In this document: in pieces, positions 46,767 through 55,862 of the stretch
Numbering within the stretch: position 1 is the first letter of the stretch
Layout: each line of letters starts with the position of its first letter
DNA from: Pseudomonadales bacterium
Lineage (GTDB): Bacteria > Pseudomonadota > Gammaproteobacteria > Pseudomonadales > JAHRWD01
DNA length: 64,000 bases
Direction: 5' to 3'
NCBI GenBank assembly: GCA_029210125.1
Contig: JARGPR010000005.1
Location: forward strand, 139,666-203,665
Translations under genes and position numbers: made by a program
The notes under the pieces: model-generated
Told to the model about the DNA's origin: nothing
Database searches by the model: none
The model's input: only the letters and a program-made list of their open reading frames with translations

Positions 46767-47555
46767 GTGAAACGTATTCCAAAAACAGATTCAAAAAACC
46801 TCAATATTATAAATGCCGGGTTAGTACCGCGATTTATAATAATTTGTCTGTTCGGCGCACTACCTTCTGTACTGTTTTCTAAACCCATATTGGTTCTATC
46901 TGCGCCAGACATTATTTCAAATTATCTTCATAGGGATGGTCACCAGGGTCTGGTGGATGAAATAGTAAAAGAAGCGTTGGATCGGATCGGTTACGACCTT
47001 AAGGTGACCGTTTTTCCTGCTGAAAGAAGTTTGATAATGGCGAATCTAGGGTATGTAGATGGTGAACTAGCGAGGACACTGGCCATTGAACAGCAATATA
47101 AAAACCTTATTCGTATACCATCGGTTATTTATCATGCGGAATTTGTGATTTTTTCCTCGGAAAATGTAGAGCCTATTAACGATTGGCATGAACTTTCGAG
47201 TAAATCAGTTGGCCTTGTCATTGGCATGAAGATGATCGAACAGAACGTACCGAAAAACGCGTCGATTTCGAGAGTTAAAAATGGGTACCAGTTGTTTAAT
47301 ATGCTAAAAGCAGGAAAAATAAAGTACGCTGTATTCGTTAAAGATATGGGCGAATACATTCTGCGTGAAAAAAATATCAGTGGAGTTTCGTCTGGGAAAT
47401 CAATCCTTGGGTCGGTTCCGTCGTATATCTATCTGCACAAAAAACATATGCATTTATCCAAAAAATTAACAGAATCTTTGAGTGATATGAGAAAAACTGG
47501 AAGAGTAGGGGAACTTACCAAGCGGCATAGTAGGATTTTTAAAAGGGATTTATAA
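46767..47555 (+). CDS. Periplasmic substrate-binding-like sensor protein
   Basis: 262 residues with a signal sequence or anchor at about residues 17-37 (GLVPRFIIICLFGALPSVLF) and then a domain like the extracellular solute-binding family 3: PILVLSAPDIISNYLH, VKEALDRIGYDLKVTVFPAERSLIMANLGYVDGEL, and NYQLFNMLKAGKIKYAVF-type sequence. GTG at 46767 is strongly supported by GGAGG six bases upstream; the frame is open back to 46602 but that part covers the fds vestige. No transporter genes accompany it. The histidine kinase starts 63 bp later, so it probably supplies the ligand signal. Confidence 0.75.
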   Translation: MKRIPKTDSKNLNIINAGLVPRFIIICLFGALPSVLFSKPILVLSAPDIISNYLHRDGHQGLVDEIVKEALDRIGYDLKVTVFPAERSLIMANLGYVDGELARTLAIEQQYKNLIRIPSVIYHAEFVIFSSENVEPINDWHELSSKSVGLVIGMKMIEQNVPKNASISRVKNGYQLFNMLKAGKIKYAVFVKDMGEYILREKNISGVSSGKSILGSVPSYIYLHKKHMHLSKKLTESLSDMRKTGRVGELTKRHSRIFKRDL

Positions 47556-47618
47556 GAGCAAAAAATAACAAATAAGATATTCTGATATTAGAATACAGGA
47601 AACTACACAGGATAAAAT

Positions 47619-50600
47619 ATGGGATATTTTAGAGGGGTTTTTCTAGGTACTCTAGCAAAAAAAATAGGCTGGACCATACTGTTGGTCAGTATCCTGATCA
47701 TAGTTTTAAGTTCTTGGGTATTTCTGTCTATACGCTTGCAGGCCCAACTTTCTGAAATGAATGACAAGGTAGATGAACTCGGCAGAAGTCATCTGTCCAG
47801 TATACGTGAGCGAGTATGGGTTTCAGACATCGACTCATTGGAGCTTGATTTAGAAGGCATTTTAAAATATGACCCTATTAAGTACGTATCGGTAACTGAA
47901 AATGGCGAGGATCTGGTAATAGTAGGCGTATTACCAACCGAAAATATCATCCGGCACGAATACCCTATTACCTATTCGCATGAAGGCAAAACATTTCCTA
48001 TTGGTTTGTTAACTGTGGTGGCATCCAGCACTGATATCTACGATCGTTTTGTTACTGGTGCGGTAACCCTTGTCTCCTTTTTTTCTTTCCAAATATTTCT
48101 TGTCGCTGGGCTTGCTTTTTTAGTTTTCAATCGAAATATAACCCGCCATTTGAGTGCGATCGCAGCCTTCGCAAGGAAGATAGAACTATCTAATATTGAC
48201 CAAACAATGGAGCTTGATCGTAAGAAAAAAGATACTCCTGATGAACTAGATATTTTACTTGATGCATTAACGAGTATGCAGCACCAATTGAATAGCTCGG
48301 TCCAATCACTGAAAGAGAGTGAAGAAAATCTTTCGTTGACGTTGGATTGCATCGGTGACGCGGTAATTGCAACCGACTATGAAGGTTCAGTCGCTCGCAT
48401 GAACCCCATTGCGGAACAATTGACAGCTTGGTCATTACAGGATGCGTTAGGTAGGGATATCAAGGAAATATTTCCAATAATCGATGCGATCACCGGGTTG
48501 CCTGTTGAAAACCCGGTCGATCAAGCTTTGACAACAGGGAAAATTGTTACTCTCAGTAATAGCACCACGTTAATTGCAAAAGATGGTGAGCAATATCAAA
48601 TTGCGGATAGTGCTGCACCTATTCGAAACAGTGTTGATGAGATTATTGGTGGAATACTGGTTTTTCACGATGTTACAGCTGCGTATCAAATGCGGAAAAA
48701 TCTCCGAGAAACCCAGAAGCGTCTCAAGCTGCATATCGATCAAACACCCCTCGGAGTGATCGAGTGGGACTCTGAATTCAGGGTTGTGGATTGGAACCCG
48801 GCAGCGGAGAAGATATTTGGGTACTCGAAAAAAGAGGTGCTGGGGAAGCGGCATAAAGATTTGCTTGTTCCATCGTCTGCAGTTGATGGCGTTGAAGGGC
48901 GTTGGAATTCATTTATCGATCACCTAACCGCCGACAAGTTCGTATCGGAAAATATCACAAAGAATGGGGACCCGCTGCGCTGCGAGTGGTACAGCACACC
49001 CTTGTTGGATGAGGATGGCGATATGATCGGTGTTGCTTCGTTAGTTCTTGATGTGACCAAGCGTATTGAGACTGAGCAGGCATTAGCCCAGAACCGTTCT
49101 GAGCAGGAAATGCTGCTCAGCTATATGCTGGATGCAATTATATCCACCGACTCTCAGGGGGTCATTGAGAGTTTTAATGCTAGTGCTGAAAAAATGTTTG
49201 GTTATAAAGCATCTGATGCTATTGGCGAAGAATTGCGAATTATTTTGCCTGAAGAAACACTACCGCTATACAACAACCTAATCAGGCAACCGTTAAGCAG
49301 ACAAACGGACGGGACCTTGGCAAGGGTTTATGAAGTGCTGGCGGTCAAAAAAAATGGACAAAAATTTCCGATGCGATTTTCTATCGGAGTGCCACCCAGA
49401 CAAGGTAATAGTCAACAGAAATTTATTTTCTCGATTCATGATTTAACGATTGAAGCTCAAAAAGAAGAACAACTTCGTCATAGTCAAAAAATGGACGCTC
49501 TGGGGAAGCTCACCGGTGGTATTGCGCATGATTACAACAATATGTTGGGCATCATATTAGGCTATACAGAATTGTTAAATATGACCCTACCTCCAGATTC
49601 GACAGCAAGAGAGTATATCGACAAAATTGAGCAAGCCGGGGAGCGAGGCGTGGCACTAACAAAAAAAATGCTCTCTATTTCAAGGCGTCAGCCTATCGAA
49701 GCCAGCGCTGTAAATATCAATCTCGTTTTGAAACAGCAACAGCAAATGTTGCAAAAAACACTTACAGCCCGTGTAACCGTTAATATGAAATTGGCTTCTG
49801 ATCTTTGGTATGTCTGGATCGATGAGGGCGATTTTTCAGATGTAATTATTAACTTATCTATTAATGCGATGCACGCAATTGATTCTGTCGGTACGCTGAT
49901 TTTTGAAACTATGAATCATGGATTCAGTAGCGGTGAAGGGTTGCCCGCTAACCTTGCCGCAGGGGATTACGTATTGCTACGTGTAATTGATACCGGTAAA
50001 GGGATGGATAAAGAAACGATCGAGAAGATTTTTGATCCTTTTTTTACCACAAAAGGAGACAAGGGTAGCGGTTTAGGCTTGAGCCAGGTGTATGGGTTTA
50101 TGGAGCGAAGTAAAGGCGCAGTTAGAGTAGAGTCAGAGGTCACCAAAGGTACCTGCTTTACATTATATTTTCCCCGTTACCTCCAGGAGGTGAAGAAAGC
50201 TAAGCCTGAATTGAGTAAGTCGAATACCGCACTGAAAGGAGAAGGTGAGGCCATTTTGGTGATTGATGATGAGATCGAATTACTGAGTATAGCTTCTGAA
50301 ATTTTGAGTGGGAATGGGTATTCGGTCTATACCGCGCAATCGGGTGCTAGTGCTCTTGAAGCCCTCGCTAAACATCACGTCGACCTTATTGTATCGGATG
50401 TGGTTATGCCGGAAATGGATGGGTATGAATTGGCAAGTCATATAAAAAACAAATACCCAGCTATTCCTGTTCAACTTGTGAGTGGTTATAACGAAGCTGT
50501 GGATGCGGATTATTTTGATGAAAGTTTACATGATCAGTTGATTCGAAAACCTTACAGTAGTGATATATTGCTCGAACGCATTCGAGAAATACTGGATTAG
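47619..50600 (+). CDS. Hybrid sensor histidine kinase with three PAS domains and a receiver
   Basis: 993 residues. TM1 is about 13-36 and TM2 about 146-168, enclosing a periplasmic region of about 110 residues, followed by a HAMP-like stretch. PAS domains are near 235, 365 and 495 (for example DCIGDAVIATDYEG, WDSEFRVVDWNPAAEKIFGY, LDAIISTDSQGVIE). The HisKA motif has H637 in GGIAHDYNNML. The ATPase domain includes NLSINAMHAI, DTGKGM, FDPFFTTK and GSGLGLSQVYG. The receiver ends the protein, with D927 in IVSDVVMPEMDG and the conserved lysine in IRKPYSS. No response regulator with an output domain is adjacent. Confidence 0.92.
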   Translation: MGYFRGVFLGTLAKKIGWTILLVSILIIVLSSWVFLSIRLQAQLSEMNDKVDELGRSHLSSIRERVWVSDIDSLELDLEGILKYDPIKYVSVTENGEDLVIVGVLPTENIIRHEYPITYSHEGKTFPIGLLTVVASSTDIYDRFVTGAVTLVSFFSFQIFLVAGLAFLVFNRNITRHLSAIAAFARKIELSNIDQTMELDRKKKDTPDELDILLDALTSMQHQLNSSVQSLKESEENLSLTLDCIGDAVIATDYEGSVARMNPIAEQLTAWSLQDALGRDIKEIFPIIDAITGLPVENPVDQALTTGKIVTLSNSTTLIAKDGEQYQIADSAAPIRNSVDEIIGGILVFHDVTAAYQMRKNLRETQKRLKLHIDQTPLGVIEWDSEFRVVDWNPAAEKIFGYSKKEVLGKRHKDLLVPSSAVDGVEGRWNSFIDHLTADKFVSENITKNGDPLRCEWYSTPLLDEDGDMIGVASLVLDVTKRIETEQALAQNRSEQEMLLSYMLDAIISTDSQGVIESFNASAEKMFGYKASDAIGEELRIILPEETLPLYNNLIRQPLSRQTDGTLARVYEVLAVKKNGQKFPMRFSIGVPPRQGNSQQKFIFSIHDLTIEAQKEEQLRHSQKMDALGKLTGGIAHDYNNMLGIILGYTELLNMTLPPDSTAREYIDKIEQAGERGVALTKKMLSISRRQPIEASAVNINLVLKQQQQMLQKTLTARVTVNMKLASDLWYVWIDEGDFSDVIINLSINAMHAIDSVGTLIFETMNHGFSSGEGLPANLAAGDYVLLRVIDTGKGMDKETIEKIFDPFFTTKGDKGSGLGLSQVYGFMERSKGAVRVESEVTKGTCFTLYFPRYLQEVKKAKPELSKSNTALKGEGEAILVIDDEIELLSIASEILSGNGYSVYTAQSGASALEALAKHHVDLIVSDVVMPEMDGYELASHIKNKYPAIPVQLVSGYNEAVDADYFDESLHDQLIRKPYSSDILLERIREILD

Positions 50601-50626
50601 AAATAGTATCAAAGCGTGTTTTAGAA

Positions 50627-51517
50627 CTAACTGCTTTTGCATAGTGATATCCATTTGTGAATACCCGCGCTTTGGAATTTTTGATTGTGAATTATAAAAT
50701 AAAATGACCGCTTAAAGTTTCGTTGTGGTACGGGTAATCGAACCAAAGTGCCCCGTTCAAATTCTTCTTTTAGTGTGATTTCCGACAAGCATCCAATCCC
50801 AAGGTTGGCTTCTACTGCGCGTTTAATCGCTTCGGTATGTTGCAATTCGTGAACGATTTTCAAATTCGGTAAAATACCGTGCATAGCGCGCTCAAATGTT
50901 TGTTGGGTCCCGGATCCTGCTTCTCGCAGTATCCAGTTAACGGCTAACAGATCTTTATCAGTAATCCTTCTGTTTGCTAAAACTTTTTTTACCAGCGGAT
51001 GTTCAGGGCTACAAAACACCGCAAGTTCATCATCGCGCCAGGGTGTGACCTCTAAGTCAGTGTTTTGCAATTCACCCTCGATCAACCCAATATCCAAATC
51101 GTAGTTCAACACCTTTTGGCTGATAGTGGAGGTATTGGCGACTTCTAGATTGATGTGGGCATCGGGCTGCTGGCGCATCATTTCAGCCATGATGTTTACC
51201 GCTAGGTAATTGCCAATGGTGAGCGTTGCACCCACCCTCAGATTGCTCGTATCCGCTTGCTCTGACAGAGCTTGTTCCAGTTCCACGGCCTCCGCCAATA
51301 ATCTTTCCGCCTTCGGGCGAATTAATCGTCCCTGCTCATTGAGCTGCAGGCGTTTACCGATGCGATCAAATAACTGTAGATCAAACTGCTGCTCCAGCTC
51401 CTTGAGTGCGGAACTGGCGGCACTCTGGGATAGATTGAGTTGTACCGCTGCCTTGCTGACATTCTGCTGGTGAGCAATGGCGAGAAAGACCTGAAGCTGA
51501 CGAAGGGTGTAGCGCAT
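50627..51517 (-). CDS. finR: LysR-type regulator, FinR-like
   Basis: 296 residues. The winged helix DNA-binding domain occupies residues 1-60 (LRQLQVFLAIAHQQNVSKAA then LNLSQSAASSALKELEQQF), and the effector domain follows with DIGLIEGELQ. It is divergent from fpr; in Pseudomonas putida FinR controls fpr and responds to redox stress and sulfite, so the same pair is very likely here. The symbol rests mainly on this arrangement. Confidence 0.82.
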   Translation of the reverse strand: MRYTLRQLQVFLAIAHQQNVSKAAVQLNLSQSAASSALKELEQQFDLQLFDRIGKRLQLNEQGRLIRPKAERLLAEAVELEQALSEQADTSNLRVGATLTIGNYLAVNIMAEMMRQQPDAHINLEVANTSTISQKVLNYDLDIGLIEGELQNTDLEVTPWRDDELAVFCSPEHPLVKKVLANRRITDKDLLAVNWILREAGSGTQQTFERAMHGILPNLKIVHELQHTEAIKRAVEANLGIGCLSEITLKEEFERGTLVRLPVPQRNFKRSFYFIIHNQKFQSAGIHKWISLCKSS

Positions 51518-51568
51518 AAATTCTCTTATATGAGGTTACTACTGTTTTACATATTAATAAAATCGATA

Positions 51569-51580
51569 ATTGATATCAAT
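51569..51580. promoter_or_regulatory. Palindrome in the finR-fpr spacer, candidate LysR operator
   Basis: ATTGATATCAAT is a perfect 12-bp palindrome, midway in the 139-bp divergent spacer, in an AT-rich setting. LysR regulators bind interrupted dyads with a T-N11-A core, which fits T and A at the ends here. Confidence 0.45.
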
Positions 51581-51656
51581 ATAATCTGATTTTACGATTT
51601 AGGTAGGTTGCGTATTCTGTCGACTATTCACTGATAAAGACAATCGAGGTAGAGTT

Positions 51657-52430
51657 GTGAGTAAGTTAATACGTGAGACAGTAACCCGGGTGCATCATTG
51701 GAACGATACCTTGTTCAGTTTTAATACCACACGGGATCAGGGTTTGCGATTCAAAAGTGGCCAATTTACGATGATTGGGCTTGAGCTAGATGATAAGCCA
51801 CTGTTACGTGCGTACAGTATCGCGAGCGCAAACTATGAAGATGAAATGGAGTTTTTCAGTATCAAAGTAGAAGATGGGCCTCTGACTCAGCACCTGCAAA
51901 AACTCCAGGTAGGTGACGAAATATTAGTGGGTACCAAGCCGGTTGGCACATTACTTACCGATAATTTGTTGCCGGGAAAGAACCTCTATCTACTCAGTAC
52001 CGGCACCGGCCTGGCACCCTTTATTGGCGTGATTAAAGAGCCTGATATCTATGAGCAATTTGATAACGTAATTCTGATCCACGGCGTGCGGGAAGTATCG
52101 GAACTGGCGTATCAAAAGTTCATTGAAGAAGAACTGCCAAACAATGAGTACTTTGGTGAACTGGTGCAGGAGAAGTTACATTATTATCCAACAGTTACCC
52201 GTGAAAAATTCCGTAATCAAGGCCGCTTAACCGACCTGATAAAAACCGGAAAGTTATTTAATGACCTGGGGTTACCGCTCCCCAACCTTGAAGATGATCG
52301 TTTTATGTTGTGTGGCAGTCCCGCTATGTTGAAGGATCTGTGTAAGATTCTTGATGTGCAGGGTTTTGAAGAAGCGCGTCACGGCAATTGTGGGCATTAT
52401 GTAATCGAGCGGGCCTTTGTTGAGCAGTAA
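51657..52430 (+). CDS. fpr: Ferredoxin/flavodoxin-NADP+ reductase
   Basis: FAD enzyme exchanging electrons between NADPH and ferredoxin or flavodoxin, used in oxidative-stress defence; 257 residues. FAD-binding motif RAYSIASANY near residue 50 and the NADP region LSTGTGLAPFIGVI near 115. The C-terminus GHYVIERAFVEQ fits the bacterial subclass I. GTG start with GAGGT six bases upstream. Confidence 0.94.
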   Translation: MSKLIRETVTRVHHWNDTLFSFNTTRDQGLRFKSGQFTMIGLELDDKPLLRAYSIASANYEDEMEFFSIKVEDGPLTQHLQKLQVGDEILVGTKPVGTLLTDNLLPGKNLYLLSTGTGLAPFIGVIKEPDIYEQFDNVILIHGVREVSELAYQKFIEEELPNNEYFGELVQEKLHYYPTVTREKFRNQGRLTDLIKTGKLFNDLGLPLPNLEDDRFMLCGSPAMLKDLCKILDVQGFEEARHGNCGHYVIERAFVEQ

Positions 52431-52463
52431 CGTAGAGTAGCGAAATTGATCAACGCTGCGTGA

Positions 52464-52495
52464 AATCAATCGGGCAATTAATTGCCCGATTGATT
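52464..52495. repeat. 32-bp perfect palindrome downstream of fpr
   Basis: AATCAATCGGGCAATT joined to its exact reverse complement, centred between 52479 and 52480, 34 bp after the fpr stop. As RNA it forms a long stem with a tiny AAUU loop; no T-run follows, so it may be a Rho-helped terminator or a binding site. Confidence 0.6.
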
Positions 52496-52598
52496 GTCGG
52501 AGTATTTTATAGGAAAGTGTTTTGTAAGAAGGTGGAAGCAATGATTGTCTAGCTCTTTCGCCAATTCAAAAATGTAAAAACATTCCAGGAGCCCGATC

Positions 52599-53471
52599 AT
52601 GACCAATAAATCCCCTTATATTCCGCCGAAGGTTTGGCGTTGGGAGTCTGAGAACGGCGGAAAATTTGCCAAGATCAATCGACCAATAGCGGGTGCCACC
52701 CATGAAAAACCGTTGCCTGTTGGTGAACATCCTCTGCAGTTGCATTCACTGGCGACGCCAAATGGCGTCAAAGTCACGGTAATGTTGGAGGAGCTACTTG
52801 AGCTTGGTATCCAGGGAGCACAGTACGATGCCTATCTTATAAATATTCAAGATGGCGATCAATTTGGCAGTGGTTTTGTAGAGTTGAATCCCAATTCCAA
52901 AATACCCGCGTTGCAGGATCGAAGTACATCACCGCCCACCCGCGTATTTGAATCCGGGGCAATCCTAGTCTATCTGGCGGAAAAGTTTGACGCCTTTCTA
53001 CCCAAAGAGCCATCGGCCCGTGCGGAATGTATGTCATGGCTGTTTTGGCAGATGGGTAGTGCACCCTATCTTGGTGGCGGTTTTGGTCATTTTTATGCCT
53101 ATGCGCCGGAACCGATTGAGTACTGTATCGATAGATTTGCAATGGAGGTAAAACGTCAATTAGACGTATTGGATAGGAATCTTGCTGAACGTCGGTATCT
53201 CTGTGGCGATGAATACAACATTTCCGATATAGCCAACTACGCCTGGTACGGTACCCTGGTAATTGGAACTATTTACGAAGCTCAGGAGTTCCTCGACGTC
53301 GCATCGTATAAAAATGTAGCGCGTTGGGCTAACGAGATACATCAGCGCCCCGCAGTTCAACGCGGTCTGCGAGTCAATAAAACCTGGGGACCAGAAGAAC
53401 AGCAGTTGCCAGAGCGGCATAACGCCACTGATTTTGTCTCAGGTACGGGAGGCGAGCCCGCTAAAAGCTAG
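52599..53471 (+). CDS. yghU: YghU-type glutathione transferase / disulfide-bond oxidoreductase
   Basis: 290 residues, larger than ordinary GSTs as in YghU. The N-terminal extension YIPPKVWRWESENGGKFAKINRPIAGATHEKPLP is characteristic of this group. A thioredoxin-like domain follows with TPNGVKVTVMLEELLELG, NPNSKIPAL and ESGAILVYLAEKF. The helical domain has YNISDIANYAWYGTL. YghU binds two glutathiones and acts as an organic-peroxide or disulfide-bond reductase. AGGA lies seven bases before the ATG. Confidence 0.92.
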   Translation: MTNKSPYIPPKVWRWESENGGKFAKINRPIAGATHEKPLPVGEHPLQLHSLATPNGVKVTVMLEELLELGIQGAQYDAYLINIQDGDQFGSGFVELNPNSKIPALQDRSTSPPTRVFESGAILVYLAEKFDAFLPKEPSARAECMSWLFWQMGSAPYLGGGFGHFYAYAPEPIEYCIDRFAMEVKRQLDVLDRNLAERRYLCGDEYNISDIANYAWYGTLVIGTIYEAQEFLDVASYKNVARWANEIHQRPAVQRGLRVNKTWGPEEQQLPERHNATDFVSGTGGEPAKS

Positions 53472-53616
53472 CATTATCGCGTGACAAAAAGGTTGCCCGA
53501 GCAGCGCGCTATTCGTTGCTTGATGCCCGAAAGACGTAATGGTACGATTTATTAGTCTTAAAAAAAGGGTTAGGTGTCAATAATCCGTTGGTATTACATC
53601 AACAAGGAGTGTTTTT

Positions 53617-53952
53617 ATGGGAGTAAAAAATTCGATACTGATAACCCTGACGGTACTGATTGCGCAGGGAATGGTGAGTAACGTTGTATTAGCGGGTGCA
53701 AAAGAAGATGCAATGTCTGAAATGCAGAAGCAACTTAATGCAGAGACGATGTCGCGCCCCTTTGATCCAGGCGTAGCGAGCGAGATTGACGCGGAGCTAA
53801 ACAAGTTGATAAAAAAAGGTGGTAAGCCACCGGTAATGAAGGCGCCTCCTTACTGGCGTCCCGGTTACACATGTCGGAACTCGTGGCGATATTCAAGGCA
53901 AGCTTATTATAACTGCCGGTATTACTACAGATACTATGGCCGCTACTGGTAA
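53617..53952 (+). CDS. Small secreted protein with a Tyr/Arg-rich tail, unknown
   Basis: 111 residues. A signal peptide at about 1-26 ends NVVLAGA. The mature part is short and helical, then a basic, aromatic tail: PPYWRPGYTCRNSWRYSRQ and YYNCRYYYRYYGRYW, with ten tyrosines and two cysteines. Such tails occur in cell-surface or polysaccharide-binding peptides but no family is recognised. AAGGAG lies seven bases before the ATG, in the same context (CAACAAGGAG) as the following traT gene, 88 bp away. Confidence 0.7.
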   Translation: MGVKNSILITLTVLIAQGMVSNVVLAGAKEDAMSEMQKQLNAETMSRPFDPGVASEIDAELNKLIKKGGKPPVMKAPPYWRPGYTCRNSWRYSRQAYYNCRYYYRYYGRYW

Positions 53953-54040
53953 AGTAACTCAAAGGGATGGATTATCCTTTTTCGATAAGTCAGAGTAGTC
54001 GCTGGAATTTTTAAATTTACATAGCAACAAGGAGAGCTCA

Positions 54041-54805
54041 ATGAGCAAGTTAGTTAGACCTATTTATTATGGTCGCACGATATTGGTACTGGCATGTGTG
54101 TTTGTACTTTCAGGATGTGCCGCGACGCAAGTAGCTTTGGGAAAAAAAGATTTGCTGGTCAACACAAAAATGAGTGATGCCATATTTGTCCGTGAAGTCC
54201 CAAAAAATCAACGCTCTATCTATGTCAAAGTCCGCAGTGCGGTGGCAGATTTTCCCAAGCGAGAGTTTCGGGATGTTGTTAAAGCGGCGGTAAGAGACCC
54301 TGACGAAGGTTATACGATAACGGATAATCCTGAAACCGCGACTTACGTACTCAATATTTTTGTGACCAATATGGAGCAGGCCTCTCCGACCGCGGCAGAA
54401 GCAGCGCTTGGTGCTGGGTACACCAGGCATGGTGGAGCTGTTGCGGGCGCAGCTGCTGGTATCGCGCTGGGCGGTAACGGTAGAGACGCGGTTGCTGGCG
54501 GCCTGTTGGGCGCCATCGGGTCGACCGTAGCTAACAGTTTAGTTAAAGATGTTACCTTTATGCTGGTAACCGATATTCTAATTACTCACAAATTCCGTGA
54601 AGGTGTGTACGGAAGAAAGGATACCCAGGCGTCGCGTAAACAAGGTTCTGGCGGCAGCTCAAAGCAGTCTGTTTCTGAGGTGACTGATGGACTTGAGCAG
54701 ACTACACGGGTGGTCACTACTGCCAACAAGGCTAACCTCACGTTGGAAGAGGCAAAAGAAGAGATGTTTCGTAAGCATTCCTACGCTATTTCTGGCTTCT
54801 TTTAA
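54041..54805 (+). CDS. TraT-family outer-membrane lipoprotein (chromosomal)
   Basis: 254 residues. Lipobox LSGCAAT near residues 24-30 after a hydrophobic segment. The core matches TraT of F-like plasmids: DLLVNTKMSDAIFVREVPKNQRSIYVKVR, and the glycine-rich hydrophobic stretch GAAAGIALGG followed by AVAGGLLGAIGSTVANSLV. Plasmid TraT blocks entry of DNA from like plasmids and gives serum resistance; free-living chromosomal copies are of unknown use. There are no conjugation genes nearby. AAGGAG precedes the ATG. Confidence 0.9.
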   Translation: MSKLVRPIYYGRTILVLACVFVLSGCAATQVALGKKDLLVNTKMSDAIFVREVPKNQRSIYVKVRSAVADFPKREFRDVVKAAVRDPDEGYTITDNPETATYVLNIFVTNMEQASPTAAEAALGAGYTRHGGAVAGAAAGIALGGNGRDAVAGGLLGAIGSTVANSLVKDVTFMLVTDILITHKFREGVYGRKDTQASRKQGSGGSSKQSVSEVTDGLEQTTRVVTTANKANLTLEEAKEEMFRKHSYAISGFF

Positions 54806-55244
54806 GTAAATTTAAAATGCCCGCTGATTTCCTCCTTTGGTGCAAAGCGAGGGAGTCAGCGGGCTAACAATAGGTATTTTGGAAAGATGATGAGATGTGG
54901 GAGTAAAAGCACTACATTGATTCGATTGTGAATTTTGCATTACGAAATGTATGCTGCCTAACCCTGCATTCTGCAGGAGTCGGCTCAAATCTAAACTATT
55001 GCTGGTGTTTGGAATCTCAAGGCAACAAAACCAATTACCTCTTTCTGCCAAAAGCTCTCCAGGTGCCTGATTCAAGGAATCTGTTTGCTGCACACAAGTA
55101 ATTTTCGGCATCAGTAGCAAAATAACCGATTTTTTGTACCCCTGCAGAGTGAAGATGCGGTCAAATTAGCCGCCTTCGAATTTCTGTTTGTGTTTTGTTG
55201 TTGAGCTTCACTCAATTGTATTTGTAATGCCCCAGGATCAGTTT
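54806..55244. other. Non-coding region between traT and the nitroreductase gene
   Basis: 439 bp. Besides the traT hairpin it holds a short CCTGCA/TGCAGG stem-loop (54963-54977). A minus-strand frame across 54812-55120 runs through the terminator hairpin and has no ribosome-binding site or family resemblance. Nothing else is seen. Confidence 0.4.
54819..54864. terminator. Hairpin after traT
   Basis: GCCCGCTGA (54819-54827) pairs exactly with TCAGCGGGC (54856-54864), with an inner CCTC/GAGG pairing. It begins 13 bases after the traT stop and has no clear T-run; it probably marks the transcript end. Confidence 0.5.
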
Positions 55245-55862
55245 ATGTCAGACAGTATTAAAACCCTCATTGAGTCCCGCGTATCGACCGGCCTTTACGA
55301 TAGCAGCCACACCCTGTCCGATGATGTGGTTAACGAATTGGTGCGATTGGCAACACGAGCCCCTTCTGCGTATAACCTGCAAAACTGGCGTTTTATTGCA
55401 GTACGTTCGGCGCAAGCGAAAGCTCGTTTAAAATCTGCAGCCTATGATCAACCCCAGATTATGGATGCTCAGGTCACGTTTATCGTTTGTGGTCGATTGG
55501 CAGCGCACGAAGGGCTAGCTGAAGCGCTTCAACCTTCAGTGGACGCCGGTATATTCGACCAGGCGATGCTAGAGGGCTGGGTCGCAGCAGCCGCTGCAGG
55601 GCATGAAAATAATCCCAATAAACAACGTGATGAAGCGTTTCGCTCAGCATCTTTAGCGGCAATGACACTGATGTTGGCAGCTGAAGGTATGGGCTTGTCT
55701 ACCGGGCCGATGAGTGGTTTTGATCCGCTTGCTGTATCGGAAGCGTTTGGGCTCGATGAAAAAGATCTGCCGGTGATGCTCATTACCGCAGGATATGCGG
55801 CGGACGAAAACTGGCCTCAAAAACCACGCAAACCGGTAGAGCAAGTGTTGGAAATTGTTTGA
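55245..55862 (+). CDS. Nitroreductase family protein
   Basis: 205 residues, FMN-dependent fold. Visible are ATRAPSAYNLQNWRFIAVRS near residue 33 (the FMN-binding start) and SLAAMTLMLAAEGMGLSTGPMSGFDPLAVSEAFGL near residue 128. Substrates for the family range from nitroaromatics to quinones and flavins; the true substrate is unknown. AGGAT lies five bases before the ATG at 55245; two earlier in-frame ATGs lack a site. The stop overlaps the next gene start by four bases (TTGA), so the pair is coupled. Confidence 0.88.
   Translation: MSDSIKTLIESRVSTGLYDSSHTLSDDVVNELVRLATRAPSAYNLQNWRFIAVRSAQAKARLKSAAYDQPQIMDAQVTFIVCGRLAAHEGLAEALQPSVDAGIFDQAMLEGWVAAAAAGHENNPNKQRDEAFRSASLAAMTLMLAAEGMGLSTGPMSGFDPLAVSEAFGLDEKDLPVMLITAGYAADENWPQKPRKPVEQVLEIV

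Noticed and set aside
54812-55120. 102-codon minus-strand frame after traT
   Set aside because: It crosses the terminator hairpin, lacks a ribosome-binding site and resembles no family.
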